Assembly: GCA_050955105.1 (NCBI GenBank)
Contig: JBPBQZ010000002.1
Span: 28,792 to 92,791, forward strand
DNA: 64,000 nt
Reading direction: 5' to 3'
From: JBPBQZ01 sp050955105
GTDB lineage: Bacteria > Pseudomonadota > Gammaproteobacteria > Burkholderiales > Burkholderiaceae
Positions 50,846 to 60,168 of the stretch are shown here, in pieces. The translations under genes were made by a program, and so were the position numbers. Each line of letters opens with the position of its first letter. Within the stretch, counting starts at the first letter, position 1. A model generated the notes under the pieces. That model was given only the letters and a program-made list of their open reading frames with translations. It did no database searches and was not told where the DNA came from.

Positions 50846-51184
50846 TCAAAGAGCATCTGCGCCGGTTTCGCCGGTACGGATGCGAATGACTTGTTCTATT
50901 GGCGTGACGAAAATCTTGCCGTCGCCGATTTTCCCCGTGCGAGCGGCGCGTTCGAGCGCTTCAATTGCCTGGTCCACCAGATCGTCGGCCACCGCCGCCT
51001 CGATTTTTACTTTTGGCAAAAAGTCGACGACGTACTCAGCACCCCGATACAGCTCTGTATGTCCCTTTTGTCGGCCGAAGCCTTTTACTTCTGTGACAGT
51101 GATGCCTGAGACGCCGATTGCGGATAAGGCTTCGCGCGCCTCATCGAGCTTGAACGGCTTGATGATTGCGGTGATCAATTTCAT
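50846..51184 (-). CDS. glnK: Nitrogen regulatory protein PII
   Basis: A 112-residue PII with the uridylylation site Tyr51 in the T-loop GHTELYRGAEYVVDFLPK, and the B/C loops with GKIGDGKIFVTPIEQVIRIRTGE. It binds ATP/ADP and 2-oxoglutarate and blocks AmtB. GGAG precedes the ATG at 51184. Expected NtrC/sigma-54 control was not supported: no TGGC-N8-TTGC box was found upstream. Confidence 0.97.
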   Translation of the reverse strand: MKLITAIIKPFKLDEAREALSAIGVSGITVTEVKGFGRQKGHTELYRGAEYVVDFLPKVKIEAAVADDLVDQAIEALERAARTGKIGDGKIFVTPIEQVIRIRTGETGADAL

Positions 51185-51742
51185 GAAAAACTCCGTGAGA
51201 AGATAGGCAAAACCGCTAGCGGCGGGCACGCGAGCATCCTCACGTTCCTCCGAGGGATCGGCGACATGAAACCGGCCCGCGATGCCAACGACCGCTGTCT
51301 CCGGTCAGGCCGGTCGCTGCGCAAAAACACGCATGACCCGGCCGCGCCGATAACGGTCCACACCCGGCTGCTTCCCCAAGCTGTTGGGTGTTTGTTGTTC
51401 ACGTGGGCTCCTCGCTGCTACACGCTCCATCCGACGACTGCAATGTCATATGCTGCAATCCGGACGTGGGCCGACCAGAGCAACTCGCGTGCCAAACGCT
51501 TTGCTCGCGCATCGCGCAAAAGCGGTTTTCAGGCGGCGTTTCCACGCCGGCATTAGGCCGAATGGCCAACCTTGTGTATCGAGCGAAGCGGGCCGAATGC
51601 TTCGTGCTACATTGCTGATGAGTATTGATGCGCTGCGGCGGGCCCATCACGCGACCGCTGATGCACCAAAATGGATCGGCGAATGCACGTTGCCGCCCGC
51701 ACCCACGATCGCGCATTTATTTGGTGCAACCTGGAGAATTTG
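51185..51742. other. Divergent intergenic region glnK / ubiK
   Basis: About 558 bases. I looked for -24/-12 sigma-54 elements on the glnK side and found none. Several short ORFs cross the region without protein-like character. It must hold the promoters of glnK-amtB and of ubiK-comM, but neither could be placed. Confidence 0.3.
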
Positions 51743-51994
51743 ATGAAAGCCGACGACGTATTCAAGGACATGCAGAAGCGCTTGAGCGAACTGCTGCAGA
51801 ACTCGCCCGCCAAGGATATCGAGCGAAATGTGAAGGCCATGATGGCCCAGGGCTTCTCCAAGCTCGACCTCGTGACGCGCGACGAATTCGACGTGCAGTC
51901 GCAAGTGCTGGCGCGTACGCGCGCTCGGCTGGAAGAGCTTGAACGCAAGGTGGCGGCGCTGGAAATTGGCACGTCGGTGCCGGCGCAGGACTGA
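51743..51994 (+). CDS. ubiK: Ubiquinone biosynthesis accessory factor UbiK
   Basis: An 83-residue YqiC/UbiK protein: an amphipathic N terminus (MKADDVFKDMQKRLSELLQNSP) and a C-terminal coiled coil (VQSQVLARTRARLEELERKVAALE). It forms a trimeric coiled coil that binds lipid and helps the Ubi complex in aerobic ubiquinone synthesis. Start at ATG 51743 with GGAGAA upstream. comM follows 21 bases later. Confidence 0.92.
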   Translation: MKADDVFKDMQKRLSELLQNSPAKDIERNVKAMMAQGFSKLDLVTRDEFDVQSQVLARTRARLEELERKVAALEIGTSVPAQD

Positions 51995-52015
51995 TGCGGC
52001 GCTCGAGAGAACAAG

Positions 52016-53530
52016 GTGTCAGTTGCAACGGTTCGAAGTCGTGCACTCTCGGCGGCAAGTGCATTGCCGGTGATCGTGGAAGTCCATCTCGCTGCGGGTT
52101 TGCCGGCGTTCAGCATCGTTGGCCTGCCTGATCTCGAAGTCCGCGAGAGCCGCGAACGGGTTCGCGCGGCGCTTCAAAATTGCAATTTCGAATTTCCCGT
52201 CAGGCGCATCACTGTCAATCTGGCGCCGGCGGACTTGCCAAAGGAATCGGGCGGGTTCGACCTGCCGATTGCCTTGGGCATTTTGGCGGCAAGCCAGCAG
52301 ATTCCGTCTAAATCACTCGAAAATCGGGAATTTTCCGGCGAATTGTCGTTAACGGGAGCTTTGAGGCCCGTTCGCGGTGCGTTCGCCATTGCCTGCCAAG
52401 CCGCACGCGATCAGGCTCCGGGCGCACCTTCCATTGAGCTTTACCTGCCGATGGCGAACGCTGCCGAGGGCGCACTGGTCCCTGGCATCGATGTCTTCGG
52501 AGCTTCAACGCTGCTTGACCTTTGCGCGCATTTGCGGCGGGCGACGCCATCGCCGGTACACCGCGCCGTAGCGGTCGAGCCGCCGCCGGTGCCACGGACG
52601 CCGGATATGGCAGACGTGGTCGGCCAAAGCGTGGCGCGGCGTGCATTGGAAGTGGCCGCCGCGGGTGCTCATCACCTGTTGATGACCGGTCCGCCGGGCG
52701 CGGGCAAGTCGATGCTGGCGGCCCGCTTGCCAGGGCTCCTGCCGGCGATGACCACGCCGGAGGCGCTGGCCGTAGCGGCCTTGGCGAGTGCCAGTCGCAA
52801 CGGCTTCAATCCGTCGAACTGGCGCCGACGGCCGTTTCGCGCGCCCCATCACTCCGCCAGCGCGCCGGCACTGATCGGCGGCGGCAATCCGCCGCGCGCA
52901 GGTGAAGTCACGCTGGCGCACCACGGCGTATTGTTTCTTGACGAATTGGCGGAGTTCGAGCGGCGTACGCTGGAAATGCTACGCGAGCCGCTGGAAAACG
53001 GCGTGGTCACCATCTCGCGCGCCGCCTGGCAGCTTGAGTTTCCAGCTTGCTGCCAGGTGGTCGCCGCGATGAACCCCTGTCCTTGCGGATGGCATGGCGA
53101 CCCACGCGGTCGTTGCCGCTGCACGCCCGACAGAGTAGACCGCTATCAGCAGCGCATTTCCGGGGCGCTGCTAGACCGCATCGATATTCGCCTGTCGGTC
53201 AACGCCGTGCAGCCGGACGAACTTGCGCCGTCGGCGGCAACCGGCGAACCTTCGGCGGCCATCGCGGCACGCGTCGCCGCGGCACGCAACCGCCAAGTCG
53301 AGCGGCAAGGCAAGGCCAATCGGCTACTGACTGCTGCCGAAACTGATGCGCATTGCCGGCTCGGCGCCAAATCGGCGGCGCTCGTGAAAGACGCGCTGGC
53401 GCGGTTCGGTTGGTCGGCGCGCACGCACTTCCGCGTGCTGCGCCTGGCGCGGACGGTTGCAGACTTGGCGGGCGTGGCCGACATCGATGTCGAGCATGTG
53501 GCTGAAGCAATCCAGTATCAACGCGGCTAG
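52016..53530 (+). CDS. comM: YifB/ComM family Mg-chelatase-like AAA ATPase
   Basis: A 504-residue protein. The N-terminal ChlI-like domain (VHLAAGLPAFSIVGLPDLEVRESRERVRAAL) is followed by Walker A GPPGAGKS near residue 225, Walker B GVLFLDELAEF and the zinc-like NPCPCGWHGDPRGRCRC segment. ComM is a branch-migration helicase in natural transformation. The start is a GTG at 52016. comF also lies in this window. Confidence 0.94.
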   Translation: MSVATVRSRALSAASALPVIVEVHLAAGLPAFSIVGLPDLEVRESRERVRAALQNCNFEFPVRRITVNLAPADLPKESGGFDLPIALGILAASQQIPSKSLENREFSGELSLTGALRPVRGAFAIACQAARDQAPGAPSIELYLPMANAAEGALVPGIDVFGASTLLDLCAHLRRATPSPVHRAVAVEPPPVPRTPDMADVVGQSVARRALEVAAAGAHHLLMTGPPGAGKSMLAARLPGLLPAMTTPEALAVAALASASRNGFNPSNWRRRPFRAPHHSASAPALIGGGNPPRAGEVTLAHHGVLFLDELAEFERRTLEMLREPLENGVVTISRAAWQLEFPACCQVVAAMNPCPCGWHGDPRGRCRCTPDRVDRYQQRISGALLDRIDIRLSVNAVQPDELAPSAATGEPSAAIAARVAAARNRQVERQGKANRLLTAAETDAHCRLGAKSAALVKDALARFGWSARTHFRVLRLARTVADLAGVADIDVEHVAEAIQYQRG

Positions 53531-53668
53531 CCGCCCATCGATATCGGTCGATGCGGAACGACGGCGCCGCCGACTGACTGACTGCCGCGCCGCGACAAAA
53601 AGGGGCAATGCCACAAACCATCCATGCAATCGGCAGAAAACGTCCTTCTCCCGAAACCGTCCACATGG

Positions 53669-53691
53669 TTGTCCACAATATCTGTGGATAG
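53669..53691. promoter_or_regulatory. Pair of inverted DnaA-box-like 9-mers
   Basis: TTGTCCACA (53669-53677) and TGTGGATAG (53683-53691) are each one base from TTATCCACA and its complement, five bases apart, between comM and a convergent lipoprotein gene. This gap of about 220 bases has no gene. Confidence 0.35.
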
Positions 53692-53747
53692 TTTAGTAGG
53701 CGGCCGCCAGCGACAGCCAAGCCATTTATCCAACGCCGCTGATCCCG

Positions 53748-54419
53748 CTAAAGAGGATGAAAGGAATCGAAGAACTGCTCGACCTGTTCGTCGGGCAGCC
53801 GCTCGCTCGAAATCACCGCGACTTCATAAACGCGTCGACCGGTCGCGAAGAATCGCGCACTGACATTCCGTGGTTCCTGACGTCCGGGCGGACTTCCCGT
53901 CGCGTGCCAAGCCCATCCGGAAAGCGGCGGCGTGCCGCCGATCGAAAGCGGCGTGGCCGTATCGGGGCTCGACGAGAAATTACTCGCAAGCCCGGTGCGC
54001 ATAAAGCTAAGCGCCTTCGCCTGTAAGGCACTGACATCGGCTGACGCGTCTTGGCCGCCAGCCGGGGGGCTGGGCAAGGTCACCACGCCCACCGCAAAAA
54101 CCGCGTTTCCGCCGTTAGCCTGCTGCATCTGCATGAGCAGCGACTGCCCGTCGATAACGATATGGCGTTTGTCGTTGACAGGTTTGGCCGGGAACATGGC
54201 CGAGTAGCCAGCCTCATCATTGACGATGTTGCGCCAGTCGTAGCGCGGTGAGCAGCCAGCGATACTGCACGTCAGTGCCGTCGCGAAGAGCACCACACCA
54301 AGGCCGCGCGCGGCAAAACGACGCAGTGGCCGGCGGTAGGCGCGGCGTTCGGGGCAGTGAGCGGTGCCAGCATCGGGTGCCGAAGCAGCCGATGTGTGAG
54401 ATGAAACGCCTGCGTGCAT
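53748..54419 (-). CDS. Hypothetical lipoprotein
   Basis: A 223-residue protein with a basic N-region, a hydrophobic core and lipobox SIAGC (Cys56). The signal is long when started at ATG 54419; a later GTG would shorten it. The mature part (YDWRNIVNDEAGYSAMFPAKPVNDKRHIVI ... LPDEQVEQFFDSFHPL) is a single small domain of the type annotated as conserved lipoprotein in Burkholderia. I do not recognise a function. It faces comM tail-to-tail and is divergent from the TlpA-like gene. Confidence 0.72.
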   Translation of the reverse strand: MHAGVSSHTSAASAPDAGTAHCPERRAYRRPLRRFAARGLGVVLFATALTCSIAGCSPRYDWRNIVNDEAGYSAMFPAKPVNDKRHIVIDGQSLLMQMQQANGGNAVFAVGVVTLPSPPAGGQDASADVSALQAKALSFMRTGLASNFSSSPDTATPLSIGGTPPLSGWAWHATGSPPGRQEPRNVSARFFATGRRVYEVAVISSERLPDEQVEQFFDSFHPL

Positions 54420-54651
54420 ATCAGATGGGCTAAGAGAAAAGGGAAGAGAGGCCTGAGCCCACCGGATATTCGCATTATCGCGCGGCGCCGCGCCGGACCG
54501 CTCTGTGCGGCGAGAGCCCGCGCATATCAATACCTGCGCCTCGCGGCGTTTTTCGATCGGCTTACGGCCACTCGAATGACCCTTCCGCCGTGCCGACAGA
54601 CTTCCCAAACAGCGCTACAATCGGGCACTTAATCACGGATGGCCTCCTCCC

Positions 54652-55212
54652 ATGGCTCTCGTTGCACCACTTACTCGTCAAACCGCAGCCGCGGCTGCGC
54701 CAGCGCAACGCCGCCTGAAGTTGGGCGGCATTCTCGCCTTGGTGGTTGCCATCGCCGTCGGATTGGCGGCCTGGTTTGCTTTCAGCGCTTCGCCGCGTGT
54801 GCCTGACGCGACTTTCACGCTGTTGTCGGGAAAGAAACTTTCCACGGCCGATATGAAGGGCAAGGTTTATCTGGTCAATTTCTGGGCGACCAGTTGTACC
54901 ACCTGCATGCACGAGATGCCGGCCATGATCGATACGTATAAATCGTATGCAGGCAAGGATTTCGACTTCATCGCCGTCGCCATGAATTACGACGCGCCGA
55001 TGTATGTCAGCAACTACGCCGAAACGCGTCACCTGCCCTTCAAGGTGGCAATGGACGACGGCAGTGCCGCCAGCCGTTTCGGCAACGTCCAATTGACGCC
55101 GACCACCTTTGTCGTGGACCGCGATGGACGCGTGCTGAAGCGCTATGTCGGCGAGCCGGATTTCGCCGAACTGCATAAGCTGATCGATTCAGCGCTCGCC
55201 AAACAGGCCTGA
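54652..55212 (+). CDS. TlpA-like membrane-anchored thioredoxin
   Basis: A 186-residue protein with an N-terminal helix (about 24-44) and a periplasmic thioredoxin domain. Active-site CTTC is Cys82/Cys85 in NFWATSCTTCMHEMP; the cis-Pro lies in LTPTTFVVDRDG. It is a disulfide reductase or resA-type protein for cytochrome maturation or similar. It is followed by a strong terminator and the indolepyruvate oxidoreductase. Confidence 0.9.
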   Translation: MALVAPLTRQTAAAAAPAQRRLKLGGILALVVAIAVGLAAWFAFSASPRVPDATFTLLSGKKLSTADMKGKVYLVNFWATSCTTCMHEMPAMIDTYKSYAGKDFDFIAVAMNYDAPMYVSNYAETRHLPFKVAMDDGSAASRFGNVQLTPTTFVVDRDGRVLKRYVGEPDFAELHKLIDSALAKQA

Positions 55213-55272
55213 GCGGCGAGGCGGCTGGCGACGGCCTGCAAAGCCGTACACGCCGCTCTCCTCCTCCCCTTC

Positions 55273-55299
55273 AAAGACCCGCTTCCCAGCGGGTCTTTT
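55273..55299 (+). terminator. Intrinsic terminator after the TlpA-like gene
   Basis: AAAGACCCGCT (55273-55283) pairs perfectly with AGCGGGTCTTT (55288-55298) around a 4-base loop, followed by TTTTG. Confidence 0.95.
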
Positions 55300-55443
55300 G
55301 CTTTGAACGCGCGCCGAAGCTCCTCCGGAACGCGTCTCTATTAGTGCTACCATCGAAGCGCATCAAGAAAAAACGGATCGCGCGGCTCACAAGGCGGTGC
55401 AGATCTCAACTTATCCCCTGATCCTGGGTTTGAGGAGTACACA

Positions 55444-58400
55444 ATGAACGCCCCACTCGATGCGACGCAGCGCGCCCAATTTGCCGCCGCGTTAGCTGCC
55501 GTCACGCTCGACGACAAATACACCCTGGATCGCGGCCGCGCCTATATGAGCGGCATCCAGGCGCTGGTGCGGCTGCCGATGCTGCAGCAGCAACGCGACG
55601 CCGCCGCGGGGCTGCGCACCGCGGGTTTCATCTCCGGATATCGTGGCTCGCCCTTGGGCGGTCTTGATCTGTCACTCTGGAAGGCGCGCAAGCACCTCGC
55701 GGCCCATCGCATCGTTTTCCAACCTGGCGTCAATGAAGACCTCGCCGCGACCTCGCTGTGGGGCTCGCAACAGATCAATCTGTATCCGGACGCCAACGTC
55801 GACGGTGTCTTCGGCATGTGGTACGGCAAAGGCCCGGGCGTCGACCGTTCTGGCGACGTACTGAAACACGCGAACTCGGCCGGCTCCTCCCCCCACGGCG
55901 GTGTGCTCGTCCTGGCGGGCGACGACCACGCGGCCAAATCGTCGAGCATCGCGCATCAGTCCGAACATGCACTGAAAGCCGCTGGCATTCCCGTGCTGTA
56001 TCCGTCGAACGTGCAGGAATACCTGGACTACGGCTTGCATGGCTGGGCGATGAGCCGCTATTCCGGCCTTTGGGTCGCCATGAAGTGCGTGACCGACGTC
56101 GTCGAATCATCAGCCTCGGTCGAGCTGGATCCCGAGCACGTGCAAATCGTGCTGCCTGACGACTTCCGACTGCCGCCCGACGGGTTGAATATCCGCTGGC
56201 CCGATCCGCCGCTGGTTCAAGAAGCGCGCATGATCGATTACAAATGGTATGCGGCGCTTGCCTATGTGCGGGCCAACAAGATCGATCGCATCGAACTCGA
56301 CTCTCCGACGGCGCGCTTCGGCATCATGACGGCCGGCAAGGCTTATCTGGATGTGCGTCAAGCGCTGACCGACCTGGGACTGGACGACGAATCATGTCGG
56401 CAAATCGGCATCCGCCTCTATAAGGTGGGCTGCGTCTGGCCGTTGGAAGCACAAGGTGCGCGCACCTTCGCGACCGGCCTGCAGGAAATCCTGGTTGTCG
56501 AAGAAAAGCGGCAAATCCTCGAATATGCCATCAAGGAAGAGCTCTACAACTGGCGCGATGACGTGCGCCCGCGCGTATTTGGCAAATTCGACGAAAAGGA
56601 CGAAGGCGGCGCAATGAGCGGCGGCGAATGGTCGGTGCCGATGGGCAACTGGCTATTGCCCGCGCACTACGAGCTATCGCCCGCACTGATTGCCAAGGCG
56701 ATTGCCCGGCGGCTGCAACGCTTCGACCTGCCGTCGGACCTGCGGGCTCGCATTGCCGCGCGAGTTGCGGTGATCGAAGCCAAGGAAGCGGCGGCCGCAC
56801 GCGAGACCGCGGCGGTCGAGCGCCCACCGTGGTTCTGCTCCGGCTGTCCGCACAACACCTCCACGAAGGTTCCCGACGGCTCGCGCGCGATGGCCGGCAT
56901 CGGCTGCCATTACATGGCAATGTGGATGGATCGCAATACCGAGACCTTCAGCCAGATGGGTGGCGAAGGCGCTGCCTGGATCGGTCAGGCGCCGTTCACC
57001 AACGAAAAGCACGTGTTCGCGAATCTAGGAGATGGCACCTATTTCCATTCGGGCCTGCTGGCGATTCGCGCCGCGATCGCTGCGAAAGTCAACATCACCT
57101 ACAAGCTGCTTTACAACGATGCGGTGGCGATGACGGGTGGCCAACCGGTCGATGGCGTGCTGACCGTACCGCAGATCGTCCGACAGTTGCTGGCGGAAGG
57201 CGCGGCGAAGATCGTCGTCGTCACTGACGAACCCGAGAAGTATCAGGGCAATCATCTGCTCGAACCCGGTATCGAAGTGCATCACCGCGACGAACTGGAT
57301 GCGGTGCAGCGCGCGCTCCGCGAAGTGTCTGGCACGTCGATTCTGGTGTACGACCAGACTTGCGCGACCGAAAAACGCCGGCGCCGCAAACGCAATGCTT
57401 ACCCCGACCCAGCGCGACGCGTCGTCATCAATAAAGCCGTCTGCGAAGGTTGCGGAGACTGCTCGGTGCAATCCAATTGCCTGTCGGTCGAACCGGTAGA
57501 AACCGAATTCGGCACTAAGCGGCAGATCAATCAGTCGTCGTGCAACAAGGACTTTTCCTGCCTGAAGGGCTTTTGTCCCAGCTTCGTCACCGTCGAAGGG
57601 GGTCAGCTTCGCAAGCCGACCGTGGCGTCGATCACCGAGGCGGAAATGCCCGAGGCGCCGGAGCCGACGCTCAGCCCGATTGATCGTCCGTACGGCATCC
57701 TCGTTACCGGCGTCGGTGGCACTGGCGTGGTGACGATCGGGGCCTTGCTCGGCATGGCCGCGCACCTCGAAGGTAAAGGCGTGACGGCATTGGACGTGAC
57801 CGGTCTTGCACAAAAGGGCGGCGCCGTGATGAGTCACGTGCAAATCGCCAACCGGCCGGAAGACATTCATGCCACGCGTATCGCTCTCGGCGAGGCTGGT
57901 CTGCTGATCGGTTGCGACGCCATAGTCTCCGCCAGCGACGAAGCCCTGTCGCGCACGCAGCTCGGCATCACGCGCGCGGTAATCAACAGCGCGCCCGTGC
58001 CGACCGCTGCACTGATCCACAACCCTGACTGGAAATTTCCAGGCGCGAGCACCGAGCAGGAGATTCGCGGCGCGGTGGGCGACGCGTGCGAATTCGTCGA
58101 CGCCAACGCGTTGGCACTGGCGCTGCTGGGCGACGCCATTTTCACGAACCCCTTCGTGCTCGGTTTCGCATGGCAGCGCGGCTGGGTGCCGCTAGGCCGC
58201 GCATCGATCGTGCGAGCGATCGAGTTGAATGCCGTCGCCGTCGCAAAAAATATCGCGGCATTCGAATGGGGCCGCCGCGCCGCTCACGATCCCGCGCGCG
58301 TGCGCACGCTGGCGCTCGGCGCGTCGGCCGAACCCAGGCGCGGCATGGAAAAAGTCGTTACCTTGCATACGCCCGCCAACCTGGAAAAGCTTTTGGCGAC

Positions 58401-59052
58401 GCGCATAAAGTCGCTAACGGCATATCAGAATGCAGCCTATGCACAACGTTACGCCGACCGCGTCGCACAAGTGCGGGCGGCGGAAGCGGCGCTCTACGCT
58501 ACGCGCTCGGGCGGCGGCACGCATCGACTGGAACTCACGGAAACGGTGGCTCGAACGCTCTATCGTCTGATGGCCTACAAAGACGAATACGAAGTCGCAA
58601 GATTGCACGCGGACCCAGCTTTTATCCAGGGCTTGAAAGAGCAATTCGAGGGGGATTGGAAACTTAACTATTACCTGGCACCGCCGCTTTTCTCGAAACG
58701 CGACGCCGACGGTCATCTGATCAAGAAGCGCTATGGCGGGTGGATGCTGCCAGCCTTCCGGCTGTTGGCGCAGCTTAAATTCCTGCGCGGCACGGCCTTG
58801 GACCCGTTCGGTAAAACTGCCGAACGCCGCACCGAACGCGCGCTGATCGGCGAGTACGAGGCGCTGATCGATGAATTGCTGGCTGGGCTGTCGTCAGACA
58901 ATCTGGGCGCCGCCACCGCACTCGCCTCGGTCGCGGCGGGCATCCGCGGCTACGGGCACGTGAAAGAGCGCAATTTCGATGCGGCACGCGAGCGTACCGC
59001 GGCATTGCTGCAAGATTGGCGCAGCGGCGTGGCACCGCAACGCGCCGCCTGA
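55444..59052 (+). CDS. Indolepyruvate ferredoxin oxidoreductase (fused)
   Basis: A 1202-residue 2-oxoacid oxidoreductase in which the iorA- and iorB-like parts are fused. It begins with the pyrimidine-binding domain (TLDRGRAYMSGIQALVRLPMLQQQRD ... FISGYRGSPLGGLD). A TPP domain follows (FCSGCPHNTSTKVPDGSRAMAGIGCHYMAMWM, GDGTYFHSGLLAIRAA). Near residues 666-700 is a 4Fe-4S cysteine cluster (CEGCGDC, CLKGFC). The C-terminal gamma-like domain has GVGGTGVVTIG. It decarboxylates aryl-pyruvates to acyl-CoA with a ferredoxin-type acceptor. Start ATG is preceded by GAGGAG. Preferred substrate and electron acceptor are unknown. Confidence 0.9.
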   Translation: MNAPLDATQRAQFAAALAAVTLDDKYTLDRGRAYMSGIQALVRLPMLQQQRDAAAGLRTAGFISGYRGSPLGGLDLSLWKARKHLAAHRIVFQPGVNEDLAATSLWGSQQINLYPDANVDGVFGMWYGKGPGVDRSGDVLKHANSAGSSPHGGVLVLAGDDHAAKSSSIAHQSEHALKAAGIPVLYPSNVQEYLDYGLHGWAMSRYSGLWVAMKCVTDVVESSASVELDPEHVQIVLPDDFRLPPDGLNIRWPDPPLVQEARMIDYKWYAALAYVRANKIDRIELDSPTARFGIMTAGKAYLDVRQALTDLGLDDESCRQIGIRLYKVGCVWPLEAQGARTFATGLQEILVVEEKRQILEYAIKEELYNWRDDVRPRVFGKFDEKDEGGAMSGGEWSVPMGNWLLPAHYELSPALIAKAIARRLQRFDLPSDLRARIAARVAVIEAKEAAAARETAAVERPPWFCSGCPHNTSTKVPDGSRAMAGIGCHYMAMWMDRNTETFSQMGGEGAAWIGQAPFTNEKHVFANLGDGTYFHSGLLAIRAAIAAKVNITYKLLYNDAVAMTGGQPVDGVLTVPQIVRQLLAEGAAKIVVVTDEPEKYQGNHLLEPGIEVHHRDELDAVQRALREVSGTSILVYDQTCATEKRRRRKRNAYPDPARRVVINKAVCEGCGDCSVQSNCLSVEPVETEFGTKRQINQSSCNKDFSCLKGFCPSFVTVEGGQLRKPTVASITEAEMPEAPEPTLSPIDRPYGILVTGVGGTGVVTIGALLGMAAHLEGKGVTALDVTGLAQKGGAVMSHVQIANRPEDIHATRIALGEAGLLIGCDAIVSASDEALSRTQLGITRAVINSAPVPTAALIHNPDWKFPGASTEQEIRGAVGDACEFVDANALALALLGDAIFTNPFVLGFAWQRGWVPLGRASIVRAIELNAVAVAKNIAAFEWGRRAAHDPARVRTLALGASAEPRRGMEKVVTLHTPANLEKLLATRIKSLTAYQNAAYAQRYADRVAQVRAAEAALYATRSGGGTHRLELTETVARTLYRLMAYKDEYEVARLHADPAFIQGLKEQFEGDWKLNYYLAPPLFSKRDADGHLIKKRYGGWMLPAFRLLAQLKFLRGTALDPFGKTAERRTERALIGEYEALIDELLAGLSSDNLGAATALASVAAGIRGYGHVKERNFDAARERTAALLQDWRSGVAPQRAA

Positions 59053-59392
59053 TGATCGGTCGTCGGCGAACTTCAGCTTCGGTCAGTGCGCTGTTTTTCT
59101 TTGCATTGACTGAAGCTGTGGTCCCGCCGACGCCGGTTCGATGCCGGGGGGCCTCCGTTCACGACTTGTCACGGCCTCTTGGCCGAGGGGGCTGTCGCGC
59201 ACCGCCCGCTGCGGATAGACGCCCCATCGCTCCTCCGCATCACCTCGGACGAGCCACTCGAACAACGCTGGCACGGTGTAAAGCGCCGTCGGAGACGGTA
59301 AAATGCCGCTCCATCGCGTGTTTTACCGGAACACACTAGGTCCGGCTTCCGGCTCGACCGCCTCTTCAGCCCGCTTAAGAACAGGATCACCC
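59053..59392. other. Intergenic region before pyrE
   Basis: About 340 bases. It has a GGCCTCTTGGCC hairpin near 59172-59183 and a purine-poor leader ending in AGGA before the pyrE ATG. No clear promoter or pyrimidine-control element was identified. Confidence 0.3.
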
Positions 59393-60085
59393 ATGCCCGG
59401 CATAGACCGCCAATCCATTGCAAGCCAGACGGCAAAAATCCTGCTGGAAGTGCAGGCCGTGCACTTCAATGCCGCGCAGCCCTTTACGCTTACCTCCGGG
59501 AAAGTCAGTCCCGTCTATATTGACTGCCGCAAGTTGATCTCTTTCCCGCGCGCACGCCGGACGCTGATGGAGATGGCTGAACAGGTCATCCTCGAAGATG
59601 TCGGCTACGAACGCCTTGACGCGGTCGCGGGCGGCGAAACGGCGGGCATCCCCTTCGCCGCGTGGCTGGCCGACCGCCTAATGCTGCCGATGCAATACGT
59701 GCGCAAGAAGCCGAAGGGATTCGGACGCAACGCGCAGATCGAGGGCGTGCTGAAAGAGGGATCGAGAGTGCTGCTGGTGGAAGATCTGGCCACCGACGGC
59801 GGCAGCAAGTTGGCCTTCTGCTCGGCGCTACGCGATGCGGGCGCGGTGGTCGAAGATGTCTTCGTACTCTTCCACTACGACATCTTCCCGGCCAGCCGTA
59901 CCGATCTGGCCGCGGCGGGCGTTGCGCTGCATGCGCTCGCGACTTGGTGGGACGTGCTTCGTTATGCGAAGGACACCCGCTATTTCGACGAAACCACGTT
60001 GAATGAAGTGGAGAAGTTCCTGCACGCGCCCGCCGCATGGTCCGATAGCCATGGCGGCGTAAGCGACGCGGCTAAGAAGAGCTAG
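59393..60085 (+). CDS. pyrE: Orotate phosphoribosyltransferase
   Basis: A 230-residue PRT-ase. FTLTSGKVSPVYIDCRKLISFPRARR is the conserved N-terminal block and LLVEDLATDGGSKL (about 127-140) is the PRPP loop. It makes OMP from orotate and PRPP. The start ATG at 59393 has AGGA upstream. It stands alone between the oxidoreductase and a leftward regulator. Confidence 0.96.
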   Translation: MPGIDRQSIASQTAKILLEVQAVHFNAAQPFTLTSGKVSPVYIDCRKLISFPRARRTLMEMAEQVILEDVGYERLDAVAGGETAGIPFAAWLADRLMLPMQYVRKKPKGFGRNAQIEGVLKEGSRVLLVEDLATDGGSKLAFCSALRDAGAVVEDVFVLFHYDIFPASRTDLAAAGVALHALATWWDVLRYAKDTRYFDETTLNEVEKFLHAPAAWSDSHGGVSDAAKKS

Positions 60086-60168
60086 ATTCGTCTCACCGTT
60101 GTTGTCGCGCGGGTTCGCGTCGATGGAACGCGAACCCTTTATGCCCGTGCCCGACAGCCGCGAACCGT

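Noticed and set aside
51185..51742. A sigma-54 promoter for glnK-amtB
   Set aside because: Expected from known nitrogen control, but no -24/-12 element with the GG and GC pairs at correct spacing was found on the minus strand.
51384..51743. A 119-codon plus-strand ORF between glnK and ubiK
   Set aside because: Cys/Arg-rich, with no domain or good start; it ends at the ubiK start and has no sign of selection visible by eye.
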